Notes: generated from the sequence alone by a model not told the origin. DNA of 52,804 nucleotides from Sphingobacteriales bacterium TSM_CSS (GCA_002212985.1 NBMY01000062.1:1-52804); one strand, 5' to 3'; positions 1 through 8,991 are shown, counted from the first letter of the stretch. Made by a program: numbers and translations.

Positions 1-529
1 CCCATGCTTGCTCGGCCTGGGTTATCAGTACGTTATACTGGTTGGGGTGAATGTCGTTGGGGGTTAGAAAAGTGCGGTGCAGGGGCACTTTTTCAGCAAA
101 AGCCACGTATGGGTAGCGCTGCAGGCGGTCAATAAGTTGTTGGGTTAAGTTGGTATTGGTAAACCGTATGCGGTAATATTGGTTCATCTCGGGCAGGCGC
201 GGAAAGGCTTTTTCGATGCAGATAATGCCGAAATCGGGAATAATTTTTGCCCATCGGGATACACCGGACAACTGCCCCTGTTTGTACCCGATGTTTATAT
301 TGGCATCGGAAATTAATTTCACATACAATTGCCCTTCCATATACTGTATCCACGTTTTTTCTTCTTCGGTAGCGCCGGAAAGGGGTAAATTTTCGCGGGG
401 TGTTTCGGATATACACCATACTGCAGTGCGGTTGGCGGCACAAATTTCATAACAACCCGATGCAAGAACAGGCGTTTGACTAAACAAAACGATGACAAAC
501 ACAACACAATACCGGGTAAAAATATTCAT
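1..529 (-). CDS. Secreted S8 (subtilisin-like) serine protease, N-terminal part only
   Basis: The gene is cut by the window's left edge; 176 codons from the ATG at 529 are visible with no stop. Residues 1 to about 22 form a signal peptide (MNIFTRYCVVFVIVLFSQTP, then VLA before the likely cleavage). Residues about 50-150 look like a subtilase propeptide, ending in a segment that reads FAEKVPLHRT and then PNDIHPNQYN...AEQAW. The PND...Q...A..AW pattern is typical of the junction between propeptide and catalytic domain in S8 proteases. The catalytic Asp/His/Ser lie beyond the window, so activity cannot be judged. Secretion is expected. It is divergent from the Asp-box gene at 1031. Confidence in S8 family rests on the junction motif and layout only. 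Confidence 0.75.
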   Translation of the reverse strand, partial: MNIFTRYCVVFVIVLFSQTPVLASGCYEICAANRTAVWCISETPRENLPLSGATEEEKTWIQYMEGQLYVKLISDANINIGYKQGQLSGVSRWAKIIPDFGIICIEKAFPRLPEMNQYYRIRFTNTNLTQQLIDRLQRYPYVAFAEKVPLHRTFLTPNDIHPNQYNVLITQAEQAW

Positions 530-1030
530 AGCAACAGTTTTAAGATTGTTAAAAACAGCCTAAATATAACTACATATTGGGGTAAAAACGTTGCTTTATT
601 TGTTAAAATTTCCATTCAATGTCGGTTATTTGACGGTACCCGACAAAAGAGAAAATTAGTGCTGCCTTTCTCCAAACGAAAGCCCAGCCGGGTAAATGGT
701 ACACCAAGACAGTTAACCGCTATAGGGGCTGTAACAAAAGGGTTTTAAAAGCAACATCTCTCACCCCATGCCCTACCCTGCTGTTGTTTTACCTATAGGT
801 TTAACAAATATGAAGCTGCCCTATTGGTAGCGAAGTGTCCATATTGCAAATTTGATTGGATTGGTTGCAAAATAGCATTGCACTCTATCTTGCAGAAAAA
901 CCTGTAATGCAGCCCATACGCTGCTGCCAATATAGAATATAATTCAGCTACAGCAAGACCCAAGTATGCAAATATGGGCAAAAATGGCTTAATTTGCGCA
1001 ATTAATTAACCAGAGCAACGCCCTACAGTT
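530..1030. other. Divergent intergenic region, about 500 bp, no gene seen
   Basis: This stretch separates the minus-strand protease from the plus-strand BNR gene and must hold both promoters. Short ORFs in it have no recognisable protein character and no signal of coding. I saw no clear TAnnTTTG element, tRNA or strong hairpin. Confidence 0.6.
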
Positions 1031-3958
1031 ATGCACGGAAATGTATTTTATGTTTTTATTTTTATATGTTTTTCATTTTCAGCGGCATCTTCACAAAATA
1101 CCAAAACACCTGCCTGTACCGATGCTGCACAGCGACAGCAGGGTTATCAATTGCGAAAACAAGCCGCTCAAAACTCGGTTGCATCGGGTATTGAGTTTCG
1201 GTCGGTTGGTCCTACGGTTATGAGCGGTCGGGTAACGTCTGTTGCGGTATCACCCAAAGACCCTTCGCAGTTTTACGTAGCCTATGCATCGGGCGGACTG
1301 TGGTACACCAATAACAACGGCGCCACGTTTTCACCTCTGTTTGACCATGAGGCGGTTATGACACTTGGCGATGTGGCGGTAAACTGGACCACCGAACCGC
1401 CCACAATTTGGCTGGGCACCGGCGAAAATAACTCCAGCCGCTCTTCCTATTCGGGGTTGGGCATGTATGTAAGTACCGATGGCGGTAAAACCTGGCAAAA
1501 CAAAGGCCTCCCCGAATCGCACCATATTGGGCGCATTGTGCTGCACCCCACCAACCCCAATGTGTTGTGGGTTGCCGTATTGGGGCATTTGTACAGCGCC
1601 AACAAAGAACGCGGAGTGTATAAAACCACCGATGGCGGAAATACCTGGAAACAGGTGCTGTATATTGATGACAATACCGGAGCCATTGACCTGACAGCCG
1701 ACCCGAAAAACCCCGATGTTTTGTATGCCGCAGCCTGGCACCGGCAGCGAAGAGCCTGGAATTTTACCGAAGGCGGACAAACATCGGGCATATATAAAAG
1801 TACTGATGGCGGCGAAACATGGGCTTTAGTAACCGGCCCGAAAAGCAATTTTCCTACAGGAAAACTCGGCAGAATTGGGTTGGGCATCCACCCCTCCGGT
1901 ACTATTTACGCCTGCATAGACAACCAAAACCTTCGCCCCAAAGAAGAACCCGATGAGGAAGAACAAATAAAACTCACCAAAGACCGGTTAAGAACCATGA
2001 GCAAAGATGATTTTCTGAAATTAGAAAAATGGAAAATTACCGGATACCTTCAGGAAAACGGTTTTCCTGATACATACGATGCCGATAAGGTGTTGGAAAT
2101 GGTAAAAACCGATAAAATAAAACCCCTTGCACTGGTAGAATACTTAGAAGATGCCAACCAAAACCTGTTTGAAACACCGGTTATAGGCGCCGAAGTTTAC
2201 CGCTCAGACAACGGCGGGCAAACCTGGGAAAAAACCAACAAAGACTTTATTGACGATTTATACTATTCATACGGTTATTATTTCGGGCAAATAAGGGTAT
2301 CGCCGCAAGATGTAAACAAAATCTATATCATGGGTGTTCCCATTCTTCGCTCTGACGACGGCGGTAAAACCTTTACCTCCATAAGCGCCGACAATGTTCA
2401 TGCAGATCATCATGCCCTGTGGGTTAACCCCAAACGCCCCGGACACCTTATAAACGGAAACGACGGCGGCATAAACATTAGCTACGACGACGGTAAAAAC
2501 TGGTTTAAATGCAATACCCCGCCCGTTGGACAGTTTTACGCGGTAAATGTAGATATGGAAAAACCCTACAACGTGTATGGCGGCTTACAAGACAACGGCG
2601 TATGGACAGGCAGCAGTAGTTACAAAGCCAGTGTAGAGTGGCAACAAAGCGGAAGTTATCCCTATAAAGAATTGTTTTCGGGCGATGGCATGCAGGTGTC
2701 CATTGATGGCAGAAATAAAAATATTGTTTATACCGGTTCGCAATTTGGCGTTTATTACCGCATTGACCGCGGCACCGATGATTATACCCCTATTACCCCG
2801 CAACACGAACTGGGCGAACGACCTTACCGGTTTAACTGGCAAACGCCCATTTTGTTGTCTGTACATAACCAGGATATTTTATACTTTGGGACCAATAAAC
2901 TACTGCGCTCCTTAGATAAAGGAAACAACTGGACAGCCATTTCGGCCGACCTTACCAAAGGCGGTAAACCGGGTAACGTACCATACGGAACCATTACCAC
3001 CATCAGTGAATCGAAATTTAAATTCGGACTGATATACACAGGTACAGATGACGGGCTGATACATCTTACCAAAGACGGCGGTAATACCTGGACGCGCGTG
3101 TCTGACAAACTACCGCAGGATTTGTGGGTGAGCCGGGTAGTGGCATCGGTACATAACGAAGCAAGGGTATATGTATCTTTAAACGGCTACCGTTGGGATA
3201 ATTTCCTACCCTATTTGTATGTGTCTGATAATTATGGTGTTACTTGGAACAAAATTGGAAACAACCTGCCAAACGAGCCCATTAACGTAGTGCGAGAAGA
3301 CCCCGAAAACCCCGACATATTGTATGTTGGCACCGACAATGGCCTGTACGTTTCGTTAAACCGGGGGCAATCTTTTATGCAAATGAACAACCAACTGCCC
3401 GCAGTTGCCGTACATGATTTGGTAATTCACCCGCGCGATAAAGAACTGGTTGCAGGTACGCACGGCCGCTCCATTTATATTTGTAATGTGGAACACCTGC
3501 AACAACTTACGCCCGAAATTTTAGCAAAAAACCTGCACGTTTTTGAAATTAACGACATTAAATATAACAAAAACTGGGGTAAAAGCTGGAGCAAATGGGC
3601 AGAACCGCGGCTGCCCGAAATTAACATACCTGTATATGCTCAAAATGCCGATACCCTTACCATTACCGTTTTTACCCAGCCCAAAGAAGAAGGAAAAGAC
3701 AGTTTATTGCTCACAACCCTGCACCTGCCGGTTCAAAGTGGCATGAATTACCTGAAATACAACCTTACTTTTGACGAAAAGCAAGCTGATGCTTATAAAA
3801 CACTCCTGAGCGAAGGTAAAAAACCCGATGAAAAACCAATATTTGTAAAAAAAGCCGAAAACGGGTTGTATTACCTTCAACCGGGAACATATACTATACG
3901 TATAGCGGCATCAAAAGGTAAAACCGAAGAAAAAACCGCGTTGGAACTGAAAAAGTAA
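1031..3958 (+). CDS. Secreted BNR/Asp-box beta-propeller protein (VPS10/sortilin-like, 'glycosyl hydrolase' family)
   Basis: A 975-residue protein with a signal peptide (hydrophobic residues about 4-20, AASSQ near the cleavage site). It contains around ten Asp-box repeats of the type S.DGG.TW, for example STDGGKTWQN, TTDGGNTWKQ, STDGGETWAL, SDNGGQTWEK and TKDGGNTWTR, spread over residues 140-790. These mark two linked beta-propellers. A charged helical insert lies around residues 305-385. The final part after about residue 830 is a beta-rich tail with no recognised sorting signal. Database entries of this length in Bacteroidota are called WD40/YVTN/BNR-like or sortilin-like; true glycosidase activity is not shown. 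The likely role is binding or processing of extracellular polymer or peptide in the periplasm or at the surface. Confidence 0.85.
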   Translation: MHGNVFYVFIFICFSFSAASSQNTKTPACTDAAQRQQGYQLRKQAAQNSVASGIEFRSVGPTVMSGRVTSVAVSPKDPSQFYVAYASGGLWYTNNNGATFSPLFDHEAVMTLGDVAVNWTTEPPTIWLGTGENNSSRSSYSGLGMYVSTDGGKTWQNKGLPESHHIGRIVLHPTNPNVLWVAVLGHLYSANKERGVYKTTDGGNTWKQVLYIDDNTGAIDLTADPKNPDVLYAAAWHRQRRAWNFTEGGQTSGIYKSTDGGETWALVTGPKSNFPTGKLGRIGLGIHPSGTIYACIDNQNLRPKEEPDEEEQIKLTKDRLRTMSKDDFLKLEKWKITGYLQENGFPDTYDADKVLEMVKTDKIKPLALVEYLEDANQNLFETPVIGAEVYRSDNGGQTWEKTNKDFIDDLYYSYGYYFGQIRVSPQDVNKIYIMGVPILRSDDGGKTFTSISADNVHADHHALWVNPKRPGHLINGNDGGINISYDDGKNWFKCNTPPVGQFYAVNVDMEKPYNVYGGLQDNGVWTGSSSYKASVEWQQSGSYPYKELFSGDGMQVSIDGRNKNIVYTGSQFGVYYRIDRGTDDYTPITPQHELGERPYRFNWQTPILLSVHNQDILYFGTNKLLRSLDKGNNWTAISADLTKGGKPGNVPYGTITTISESKFKFGLIYTGTDDGLIHLTKDGGNTWTRVSDKLPQDLWVSRVVASVHNEARVYVSLNGYRWDNFLPYLYVSDNYGVTWNKIGNNLPNEPINVVREDPENPDILYVGTDNGLYVSLNRGQSFMQMNNQLPAVAVHDLVIHPRDKELVAGTHGRSIYICNVEHLQQLTPEILAKNLHVFEINDIKYNKNWGKSWSKWAEPRLPEINIPVYAQNADTLTITVFTQPKEEGKDSLLLTTLHLPVQSGMNYLKYNLTFDEKQADAYKTLLSEGKKPDEKPIFVKKAENGLYYLQPGTYTIRIAASKGKTEEKTALELKK

Positions 3959-3976
3959 GCAAGTCCAAGGTATAAA

Positions 3977-4030
3977 CTGCAAACTTAAGTACGGACTAAA
4001 CCTATAATGCCCTGTATTTTGAGTTTGCAG
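3977..4030. repeat. Inverted repeat between convergent genes, weak hairpin
   Basis: CTGCAAACT (3977-3985) is matched by AGTTTGCAG (4022-4030), nine perfect pairs around a 36-base loop. It lies between the convergent BNR and cmk genes. There is no clear U-tract, so a transcription-end role is only a guess. Confidence 0.35.
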
Positions 4031-4062
4031 ATTGTATTATATAGAAGAAGTAAAGAAAATTA

Positions 4063-4746
4063 TTATTTCATTTTTTGAGCCACCAGTTCCATAACCAGTT
4101 CCAACTGTTTTTCACGCGTCAAATACGAATTGTCAATTAATACCGCATCGGGCGCTTGCAGCAGCGGGGTAATTTCTCGGGTAGAGTCGGTAATGTCTCT
4201 GCTTTGCAAGTTTTGTTTCACTTCTTCCAAGGTTATTTGCATGCCCTTGTCCATCAGTTCGTTATAGCGCCGTTGCGCACGCACGTCTAAATTGGCGGTG
4301 AGAAATATTTTCAGTTCTGCATCGGGAAAAACCACCGTACCAATATCGCGCCCGTCCATAACCACGCCTTTGTTTTTTCCTAATTCCTGCTGCTGTTTTA
4401 CCAAAAACCGCCTTACTTCGGCAATAGTACTTATTTGACTAACCAAAGAGCTAACGGCTTTATCTCTGATTAGTGCTTCAACGTTTTCGCCGTTGAGCAA
4501 CGTTTCGGCATGGCCGGTTTCGGGGTTGTAGGTAAAACTGATGGCAATATTTTTCAGCGCTTCGTCCACATCAGGCGGGCAGGTAAAATCCAATTCGGGG
4601 TGCCGTAAAAAATATAAAGTAACGGCGCGGTACATGGCCCCTGAATCTATATAGGTATAGCCCAACTGCTTTGCTATGGCTTTTGCAAGGGTACTTTTTC
4701 CGCAGGAAGCGTGCCCGTCTATGGCAATGTTAATTTGTTGTGGCAT
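4063..4746 (-). CDS. cmk: (d)CMP kinase (cytidylate kinase)
   Basis: Transfers phosphate from ATP to CMP or dCMP in pyrimidine nucleotide metabolism; cytosolic. The 227-residue product is the usual bacterial Cmk length. The P-loop reads DGHASCGKST (residues about 10-19), followed by DSGAMYRAVTLYFLR and the NMP-binding and lid region with GRDIGTVVFPDA and RAQRRYNE. I chose the ATG at 4746 (MPQQINIAIDG), placing the P-loop at the normal distance; an upstream in-frame ATG at 4806 would add 20 residues of non-family sequence. It stands alone, convergent with the BNR gene and divergent from the glutamate-synthase-like gene. Confidence 0.95.
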   Translation of the reverse strand: MPQQINIAIDGHASCGKSTLAKAIAKQLGYTYIDSGAMYRAVTLYFLRHPELDFTCPPDVDEALKNIAISFTYNPETGHAETLLNGENVEALIRDKAVSSLVSQISTIAEVRRFLVKQQQELGKNKGVVMDGRDIGTVVFPDAELKIFLTANLDVRAQRRYNELMDKGMQITLEEVKQNLQSRDITDSTREITPLLQAPDAVLIDNSYLTREKQLELVMELVAQKMK

Positions 4747-4889
4747 GGCAGTTGTATGGCTGCAAAGGTACAAAGTTTGCAATTGCAGGCAACCATACCG
4801 GCACACAAATTATGCGCCATCATGCATTTGGAATGAAATTTACATATAAATAAACTGCCAAAAACCTGCTTTGGTATGTTTTAAAGGGG

Positions 4890-4898
4890 TAAATTTGC
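4890..4898 (+). promoter_or_regulatory. Bacteroidota-type promoter -7 element
   Basis: TAAATTTGC matches the TAnnTTTG(C) element used by the Bacteroidota housekeeping sigma factor. A TTTG at 4870-4873 upstream could be the -33 element, with a slightly short 16-base spacer. It would drive the gene at 4930. Confidence 0.55.
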
Positions 4899-4929
4899 CT
4901 CAGCTATTGGTGCAGCTAAATTTTACGTT

Positions 4930-6534
4930 ATGCGAAATGAATTCTGGGTTTTTTCGGTGGTTTCTGTGGTTGGTATTGGTATTGCCGGTTATTTCTGGCA
5001 TTGGGTATGGTGGCTCTACCTGCCGGTATTGCCTGTTGTGCTGTTGGGCATGTACGATATGTATCAGGACCGCCACGCCATTATGCGCAACTACCCCATT
5101 TTTGGCCGCGGCCGCTATATTATGGAAGAACTTCGCCCCAAAATTTACCAATATTTTGTTGAATCTGATATTGACGGCCGCCCTTTTGACCGCACCTTGC
5201 GCACGCTTGCCTATACCCGCGCCAAAGGCATTACCGATACTGCCCCCTTTGGCACTCAACTGAATGTATATGAGGAAGGCTATGAATGGATGAACCACTC
5301 CATTGTTGCCTTAGATGCCCACCAATTAGACCAAAAACCCAAAGTTTTAATAGGCTCGCCCGATTGTAAACAACCCTACAATGCCAGTATTCTCAATGTA
5401 TCGGCCATGAGTTTTGGCTCTCTAAGCACCAATGCAGTGCTGGCGTTAAACGGCGGCGCTAAGTTAGGCGGCTTTGCCCACAACACCGGCGAGGGCGGCA
5501 TTAGTCCACATCATTTAGAGCAGGGCGGCGACATTATTTACCAAATTGGCACCGGCTATTTTGGCTGCCGCACCAAGGAGGGTAAATTTTCTGATGCCCT
5601 TTTTGCCGAAAAAGCCGCAATAGAAAGTGTAAAAATGATTGAAATAAAACTGTCGCAGGGAGCCAAACCCGGGCATGGCGGCATACTTCCCGCCGCAAAA
5701 AATACCCCCGAAATTGCCGCTATTCGCAACGTAGAGCCGCATACTACGGTGTTTTCGCCGCCGCACCATACTGCTTTTACCACCCCATTGGAAATGCTGG
5801 AGTTTATAGCTCGGTTGCGTGAGTTATCGGGCGGAAAACCTATCGGGTTTAAATTGTGCGTGGGCATAAAAAGCGAGTTTTTGGCCATTTGCAAAGCCAT
5901 GAAAAAAACCGGCATCTACCCCGATTTTATTACCGTTGACGGCGGCGAAGGCGGAACCGGCGCAGCTCCGCTGGAGTTTTCAAATTATGTAGGTATGCCT
6001 TTTAAAGAAGGTCTTGCCTTTGTTTACGATGCATTGGTTGGCTTTGACCTTAAACAGCATATTAACATTATTGCATCCGGAAAAATTATTACGGGCTTTC
6101 ATATTTTCAGAGCTATGGCACTGGGCGCCGACGGCTGCAACAGCGCCCGCGCCATGATGCTGGCCTTGGGTTGCATACAGGCGTTGCAATGCAACCTCAA
6201 TACCTGCCCAACCGGCGTGGCCACCCAAAATCCCGAACTGGTAAAAGGACTGGTTGTGTCGGATAAAAAACAACGCGTGGCCAATTACCACAAGGAAACT
6301 GTTGAAAGTTTTGTGGAACTTATGGCTGCCGCAGGACTTACACACCCCAACCAAATTAGCCGCGCACACTTGTACCGTCGGGTAAGTATGCGCGAAATTA
6401 AAAGATACGACGAAATTTACCCCTATATACCTGTCGGCAGTCTGCTTCATGCCGATACTTGCCCCGATGCCTATAAAATACACATGAAAGAAGCCAGCCC
6501 CGATAGCTTTGCCCCGGTAGTGCCGGTTTTTTAG
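4930..6534 (+). CDS. FMN-binding glutamate synthase family protein, membrane-anchored
   Basis: The 534-residue protein has two N-terminal membrane segments (residues about 5-23 and 25-43) and then a GltB-like TIM-barrel domain (about residues 140-500). Conserved pieces include SAMSFGSLS, GEGGISPHH, KPGHGGILPA and TVDGGEGGTGAAPLEF. A cysteine group, GCIQALQCNLNTCPTGVAT, has the C-x5-C-x4-C spacing of the [3Fe-4S] cluster of glutamate synthase. The amidotransferase (glutaminase) domain and the C-terminal GXGXG beta-helix domain are absent, so it is not complete GOGAT. Stand-alone relatives are named by the FMN domain; their reaction is not firmly known. An amine- or ammonia-linked oxidoreductase role at the inner membrane is inference. 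Confidence 0.85.
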   Translation: MRNEFWVFSVVSVVGIGIAGYFWHWVWWLYLPVLPVVLLGMYDMYQDRHAIMRNYPIFGRGRYIMEELRPKIYQYFVESDIDGRPFDRTLRTLAYTRAKGITDTAPFGTQLNVYEEGYEWMNHSIVALDAHQLDQKPKVLIGSPDCKQPYNASILNVSAMSFGSLSTNAVLALNGGAKLGGFAHNTGEGGISPHHLEQGGDIIYQIGTGYFGCRTKEGKFSDALFAEKAAIESVKMIEIKLSQGAKPGHGGILPAAKNTPEIAAIRNVEPHTTVFSPPHHTAFTTPLEMLEFIARLRELSGGKPIGFKLCVGIKSEFLAICKAMKKTGIYPDFITVDGGEGGTGAAPLEFSNYVGMPFKEGLAFVYDALVGFDLKQHINIIASGKIITGFHIFRAMALGADGCNSARAMMLALGCIQALQCNLNTCPTGVATQNPELVKGLVVSDKKQRVANYHKETVESFVELMAAAGLTHPNQISRAHLYRRVSMREIKRYDEIYPYIPVGSLLHADTCPDAYKIHMKEASPDSFAPVVPVF

Positions 6535-6571
6535 GCCAAAACCAGAACTGCTATAAATTAAAATGTTTGCC

Positions 6572-6596
6572 GCTGCAGTTTTTGCAGCTAACTTTT
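6572..6596 (+). terminator. Possible weak terminator after the glutamate-synthase-like gene
   Basis: GCTGCA (6572-6577), a five-base GTTTT loop and TGCAGC (6583-6588) form a short stem, followed by the T-rich TAACTTTTG. The stem is only six pairs, so the call is weak. Confidence 0.35.
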
Positions 6597-6725
6597 GTTT
6601 TACTTACCCTGTAAGCAAGAAACCATTGGGCGTTTCTGTTCAATTGTGACTTTATGAAAAGGAACTTCGTCTTAACACGGTTATTGATTTTTTTTTAACA
6701 ATCAAATTTTAATTTTAAACAAAAA

Positions 6726-8105
6726 ATGAACGTAAATCTTTTGGATTTATTGAAGAGTTACTTAACCGATGAGGTGATTGGCTACGCCAGTTCCTTTTTA
6801 GGCGAAGGTAAAACCGAAACCGGAAAAGCGGTAAATGCCATTCTACCAACCATTTTAGGTGGCTTAATGTCTAAAGCTTCTACTACAACCGGTGCAAACA
6901 GCCTGTTAAATATGCTGAATAACCAACAAAACGAAGGCAATATGTTAAACAACCTTTCGGGTTTGTTTGGCGGTGGTGACAGCAGCAACGATATGTTGCG
7001 CACGGGTTCATCGGTTTTGGGCAACATTTTTGGCGATAAAGTGGGCGGCGTAATAGATATTATTTCGGCTGCGAGCGGAATGCGCAAAGAATCTTCCAAC
7101 AATATGCTCAGCTTTTTGGCCCCCGTGGTAATGGGTTTACTGGGTAAACTAAAAGGCGATAACGGATTAAATGCCAGCGGTTTATTATCTTTATTGTTTA
7201 GCCAGAAAGACTTTCTCAAATCGGCACTTCCGGCAGGTTTGGGCAGTTTACTTGGTTTTGGCAATTTAGACCAATTGGTTAAAACGGCACAAAGCAATCT
7301 CTCCGGCACTTATAATTTTGCTGCCAATACCTTTGACAGTGTACAAAGCAACAGTACCGGCAGCAGCAAAAGCGGCGGCATGGGCTGGTGGCCTTGGCTT
7401 TTGTTACTTCCGCTGGCCTTATTGCTGTTTTGGCTCTGGCGCAGTTGCGGGCAAGAGGCGGCCGAAACTGTAAAACAAGGCACCGAGCAAGTAGGTGAAA
7501 CCATTGGCGATGCTACCCAAAAAGTAGGTGAGGCTGCACAAGAAGCCGGTGAAGCGGCCAAAAACGCTGCCGAAAATGCCGGCGAGGCTGCTAAAAACGC
7601 GGCAAACCAAACGGCACAGGGTGTACAAAATGCATGGAAAGCCCTGGGTAATTTCTTCAAGAAAAAATTGCCCTCCGGTGTTGAATTGAATATACCCGAA
7701 CTTGGCGTTGAAAACAAACTCATTACCTTTATTGAAGACAAAACCAAACCGGTTGACAAAACCACCTGGTTTGAGTTTGACCGCCTGTTGTTTGAAACAG
7801 GTAAAGATGTGCTGAAACCCGAATCGCAGGAACAATTAAAGAATATTGCCGAAATTTTGAAAGCATATCCCAATGTAAACATCAAAATTGGCGGCTATAC
7901 CGATAACACCGGCGACCCGAAAGTAAACAAAAAATTATCGCAAGACCGTGCAAGCAAGGTTATGGCCGAATTGGTTGGTATGGGTATTGAGGGTAAACGT
8001 ATGGAAGCCGAAGGTTATGGCGACCAGCACCCCATTGCCTCTAATGATACCCCCGAAGGACGCGAGAAAAATCGCCGCGTAGCCATTCGGGTAACCAAAA
8101 AGTAG
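6726..8105 (+). CDS. DUF937 (YidB-like) - transmembrane - OmpA-like peptidoglycan-binding protein
   Basis: A 459-residue, three-part protein. Residues 1 to about 190 are a DUF937/YidB-like helical domain (LLDLLKSYLTDEVIGYASSF, then AILPTILGGLM). A single membrane helix at about 221-239 (WWPWLLLLPLALLLFWLW) is followed by an Ala/Glu-rich repeat (GEAA.(E/K)AGEAAKNAA) that should form a helical stalk to about residue 300. Residues about 345-457 are an OmpA C-terminal domain with LLFETGKDVL, GGYTDNTGD, LSQDRA and GREKNRRVAIRV, matching the diaminopimelate-binding pattern. There is no signal peptide, so the expected layout is DUF937 in the cytosol, an inner-membrane anchor, and OmpA reaching peptidoglycan. 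The function of DUF937 is unknown. A terminator follows at 8143. Confidence 0.85.
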   Translation: MNVNLLDLLKSYLTDEVIGYASSFLGEGKTETGKAVNAILPTILGGLMSKASTTTGANSLLNMLNNQQNEGNMLNNLSGLFGGGDSSNDMLRTGSSVLGNIFGDKVGGVIDIISAASGMRKESSNNMLSFLAPVVMGLLGKLKGDNGLNASGLLSLLFSQKDFLKSALPAGLGSLLGFGNLDQLVKTAQSNLSGTYNFAANTFDSVQSNSTGSSKSGGMGWWPWLLLLPLALLLFWLWRSCGQEAAETVKQGTEQVGETIGDATQKVGEAAQEAGEAAKNAAENAGEAAKNAANQTAQGVQNAWKALGNFFKKKLPSGVELNIPELGVENKLITFIEDKTKPVDKTTWFEFDRLLFETGKDVLKPESQEQLKNIAEILKAYPNVNIKIGGYTDNTGDPKVNKKLSQDRASKVMAELVGMGIEGKRMEAEGYGDQHPIASNDTPEGREKNRRVAIRVTKK

Positions 8106-8142
8106 AAATTGTTCTACTTAGCAGTTTTCCTATACCCTCTTC

Positions 8143-8189
8143 AAAACAGGTGTCTGCAATTAATTTGCGGGCGCCTGTTTTCATTTTTA
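8143..8189 (+). terminator. Strong intrinsic terminator after the OmpA-family gene
   Basis: A 17-pair stem (left arm 8143-8159, right arm 8165-8181) closes on a five-base loop, with three G-U pairs that are stable only in plus-strand RNA. CATTTTTAG follows directly. It sits 38 bases after the stop codon. Confidence 0.8.
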
Positions 8190-8230
8190 GGATTGCTGAA
8201 TCTAACATCCAAAACTATTATTATGAAACA

Positions 8231-8266
8231 GCTAAAAAAAAGGCCGGTAATTGCTTACCGGCCTTT
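8231..8266 (-). terminator. Intrinsic terminator for hsp20
   Basis: A perfect 12-pair stem, AAAGGCCGGTAA (8239-8250) with TTACCGGCCTTT (8255-8266), loop TTGC. Read on the minus strand it is followed by a run of T (plus-strand A-run 8234-8240). It lies about 67 bases past the hsp20 stop. Confidence 0.75.
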
Positions 8267-8332
8267 AACACAACCAACTCACTATGAAAAACAAATCTTA
8301 CTCTGTCTTATTTGCAAGAACTTGTAACCTGT

Positions 8333-8731
8333 TTATTGTACTTCAATTTGAAGGCTTACCGGTTTTGCGGCTTCTTTTTTGGGTAAAACCAAAGTAATAA
8401 TGCCGTTGTCTTGTTTGGCAACAATAGCAGTTGCTTCTACAGTATTGGGAAACTCAAAGGTACGTTTAAAGGGTGCGATGCTAAACTCGCGGTGGTTATA
8501 CTTTCGGGTTTCTTTTTTTTCTGTTTCGGCTTTTTGGGCGCTAACGGTCAAGTAATTTCCTTCTACTTTAATGGATACTTCGTCTTTGCTGTAACCGGAC
8601 AGTACAATATCAATTTCAAAGGCATCTTTAGTTTCAGCAATATTTACCTTACCTTCGCAATTGTTTTTTGTTTGCGGAAGAGCAAAACCGAAATTTCTGA
8701 AGTCGTTTGCAGGAACAAAATTAAATCTCAT
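8333..8731 (-). CDS. Small heat shock protein, Hsp20/alpha-crystallin family
   Basis: A 132-residue cytosolic holdase chaperone. The alpha-crystallin domain spans residues about 25-120, with the start of the beta-sandwich at KVNIAETKDAFEIDIVLSGY, the DEVSIKVEGNYLTVSAQK strands, and the conserved end IAKQDNGIITLVLPKKE-like segment (here AIVAKQDNGIITLVLPKKE). The short N-terminal arm (FRNFGFALPQ) and a C-terminal V-S-L-Q-I-E-V tail are normal for the class. It is a single-gene unit with its own terminator at 8231-8266. Its upstream region carries a sigma-54-like promoter and spaced direct repeats (separate entries), suggesting stress-type control. Confidence 0.93.
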   Translation of the reverse strand: MRFNFVPANDFRNFGFALPQTKNNCEGKVNIAETKDAFEIDIVLSGYSKDEVSIKVEGNYLTVSAQKAETEKKETRKYNHREFSIAPFKRTFEFPNTVEATAIVAKQDNGIITLVLPKKEAAKPVSLQIEVQ

Positions 8732-8777
8732 GGCTGCTGTATTTTTGTGTTTAGGAATTTATGTTTACATACTTATA

Positions 8778-8797
8778 CTGTCAAACCATGTGCCAAG
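8778..8797 (-). promoter_or_regulatory. Sigma-54-like promoter upstream of hsp20
   Basis: On the minus strand the sequence reads CTTGGCACATGGTTTGACAG. TTGGCAC matches the sigma-54 -24 box, and the -24 GG is followed after exactly ten bases by GA where the consensus -12 box has GC. The spacing is right; the -12 C is replaced by A. It would start transcription about 37 bases before the hsp20 ATG. Confidence 0.4.
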
Positions 8798-8815
8798 TGG
8801 GGAAAAGGCGATTTT

Positions 8816-8879
8816 TGCGGCAATATTTACACCTTTGCCGCCATTTTGACATTCAAAACGAAATCATACAGCCATTTTG
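8816..8879. repeat. Direct and inverted repeats upstream of hsp20
   Basis: GCCATTTTG occurs at 8840-8848 and again at 8871-8879, start to start 31 bases, about three helical turns. A separate inverted repeat pairs GCGGCAA (8817-8823) with TTGCCGC (8835-8841). Both lie 20-85 bases upstream of the sigma-54-like box, where an activator would bind. The protein that binds is unknown. Confidence 0.4.
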
Positions 8880-8991
8880 TCTTGTTTTATTTTGTAAAGT
8901 TGACATAATCTCTTCCTCTGCCTGTTTTCATGGGTGATATGAGGCAAGTGATGTTGAAACAAACAGCCACTGAATTGCTGATGGGGGAAAC

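Noticed and set aside
129-507. Two minus-strand ORFs near the left edge
   Set aside because: They lie in other frames of the S8 protease gene, whose true frame starts at 529 and has a signal peptide and propeptide motif.
8109-8327. Small plus-strand ORF after the OmpA-family gene
   Set aside because: It spans two strong terminator hairpins and has no protein-like signal.
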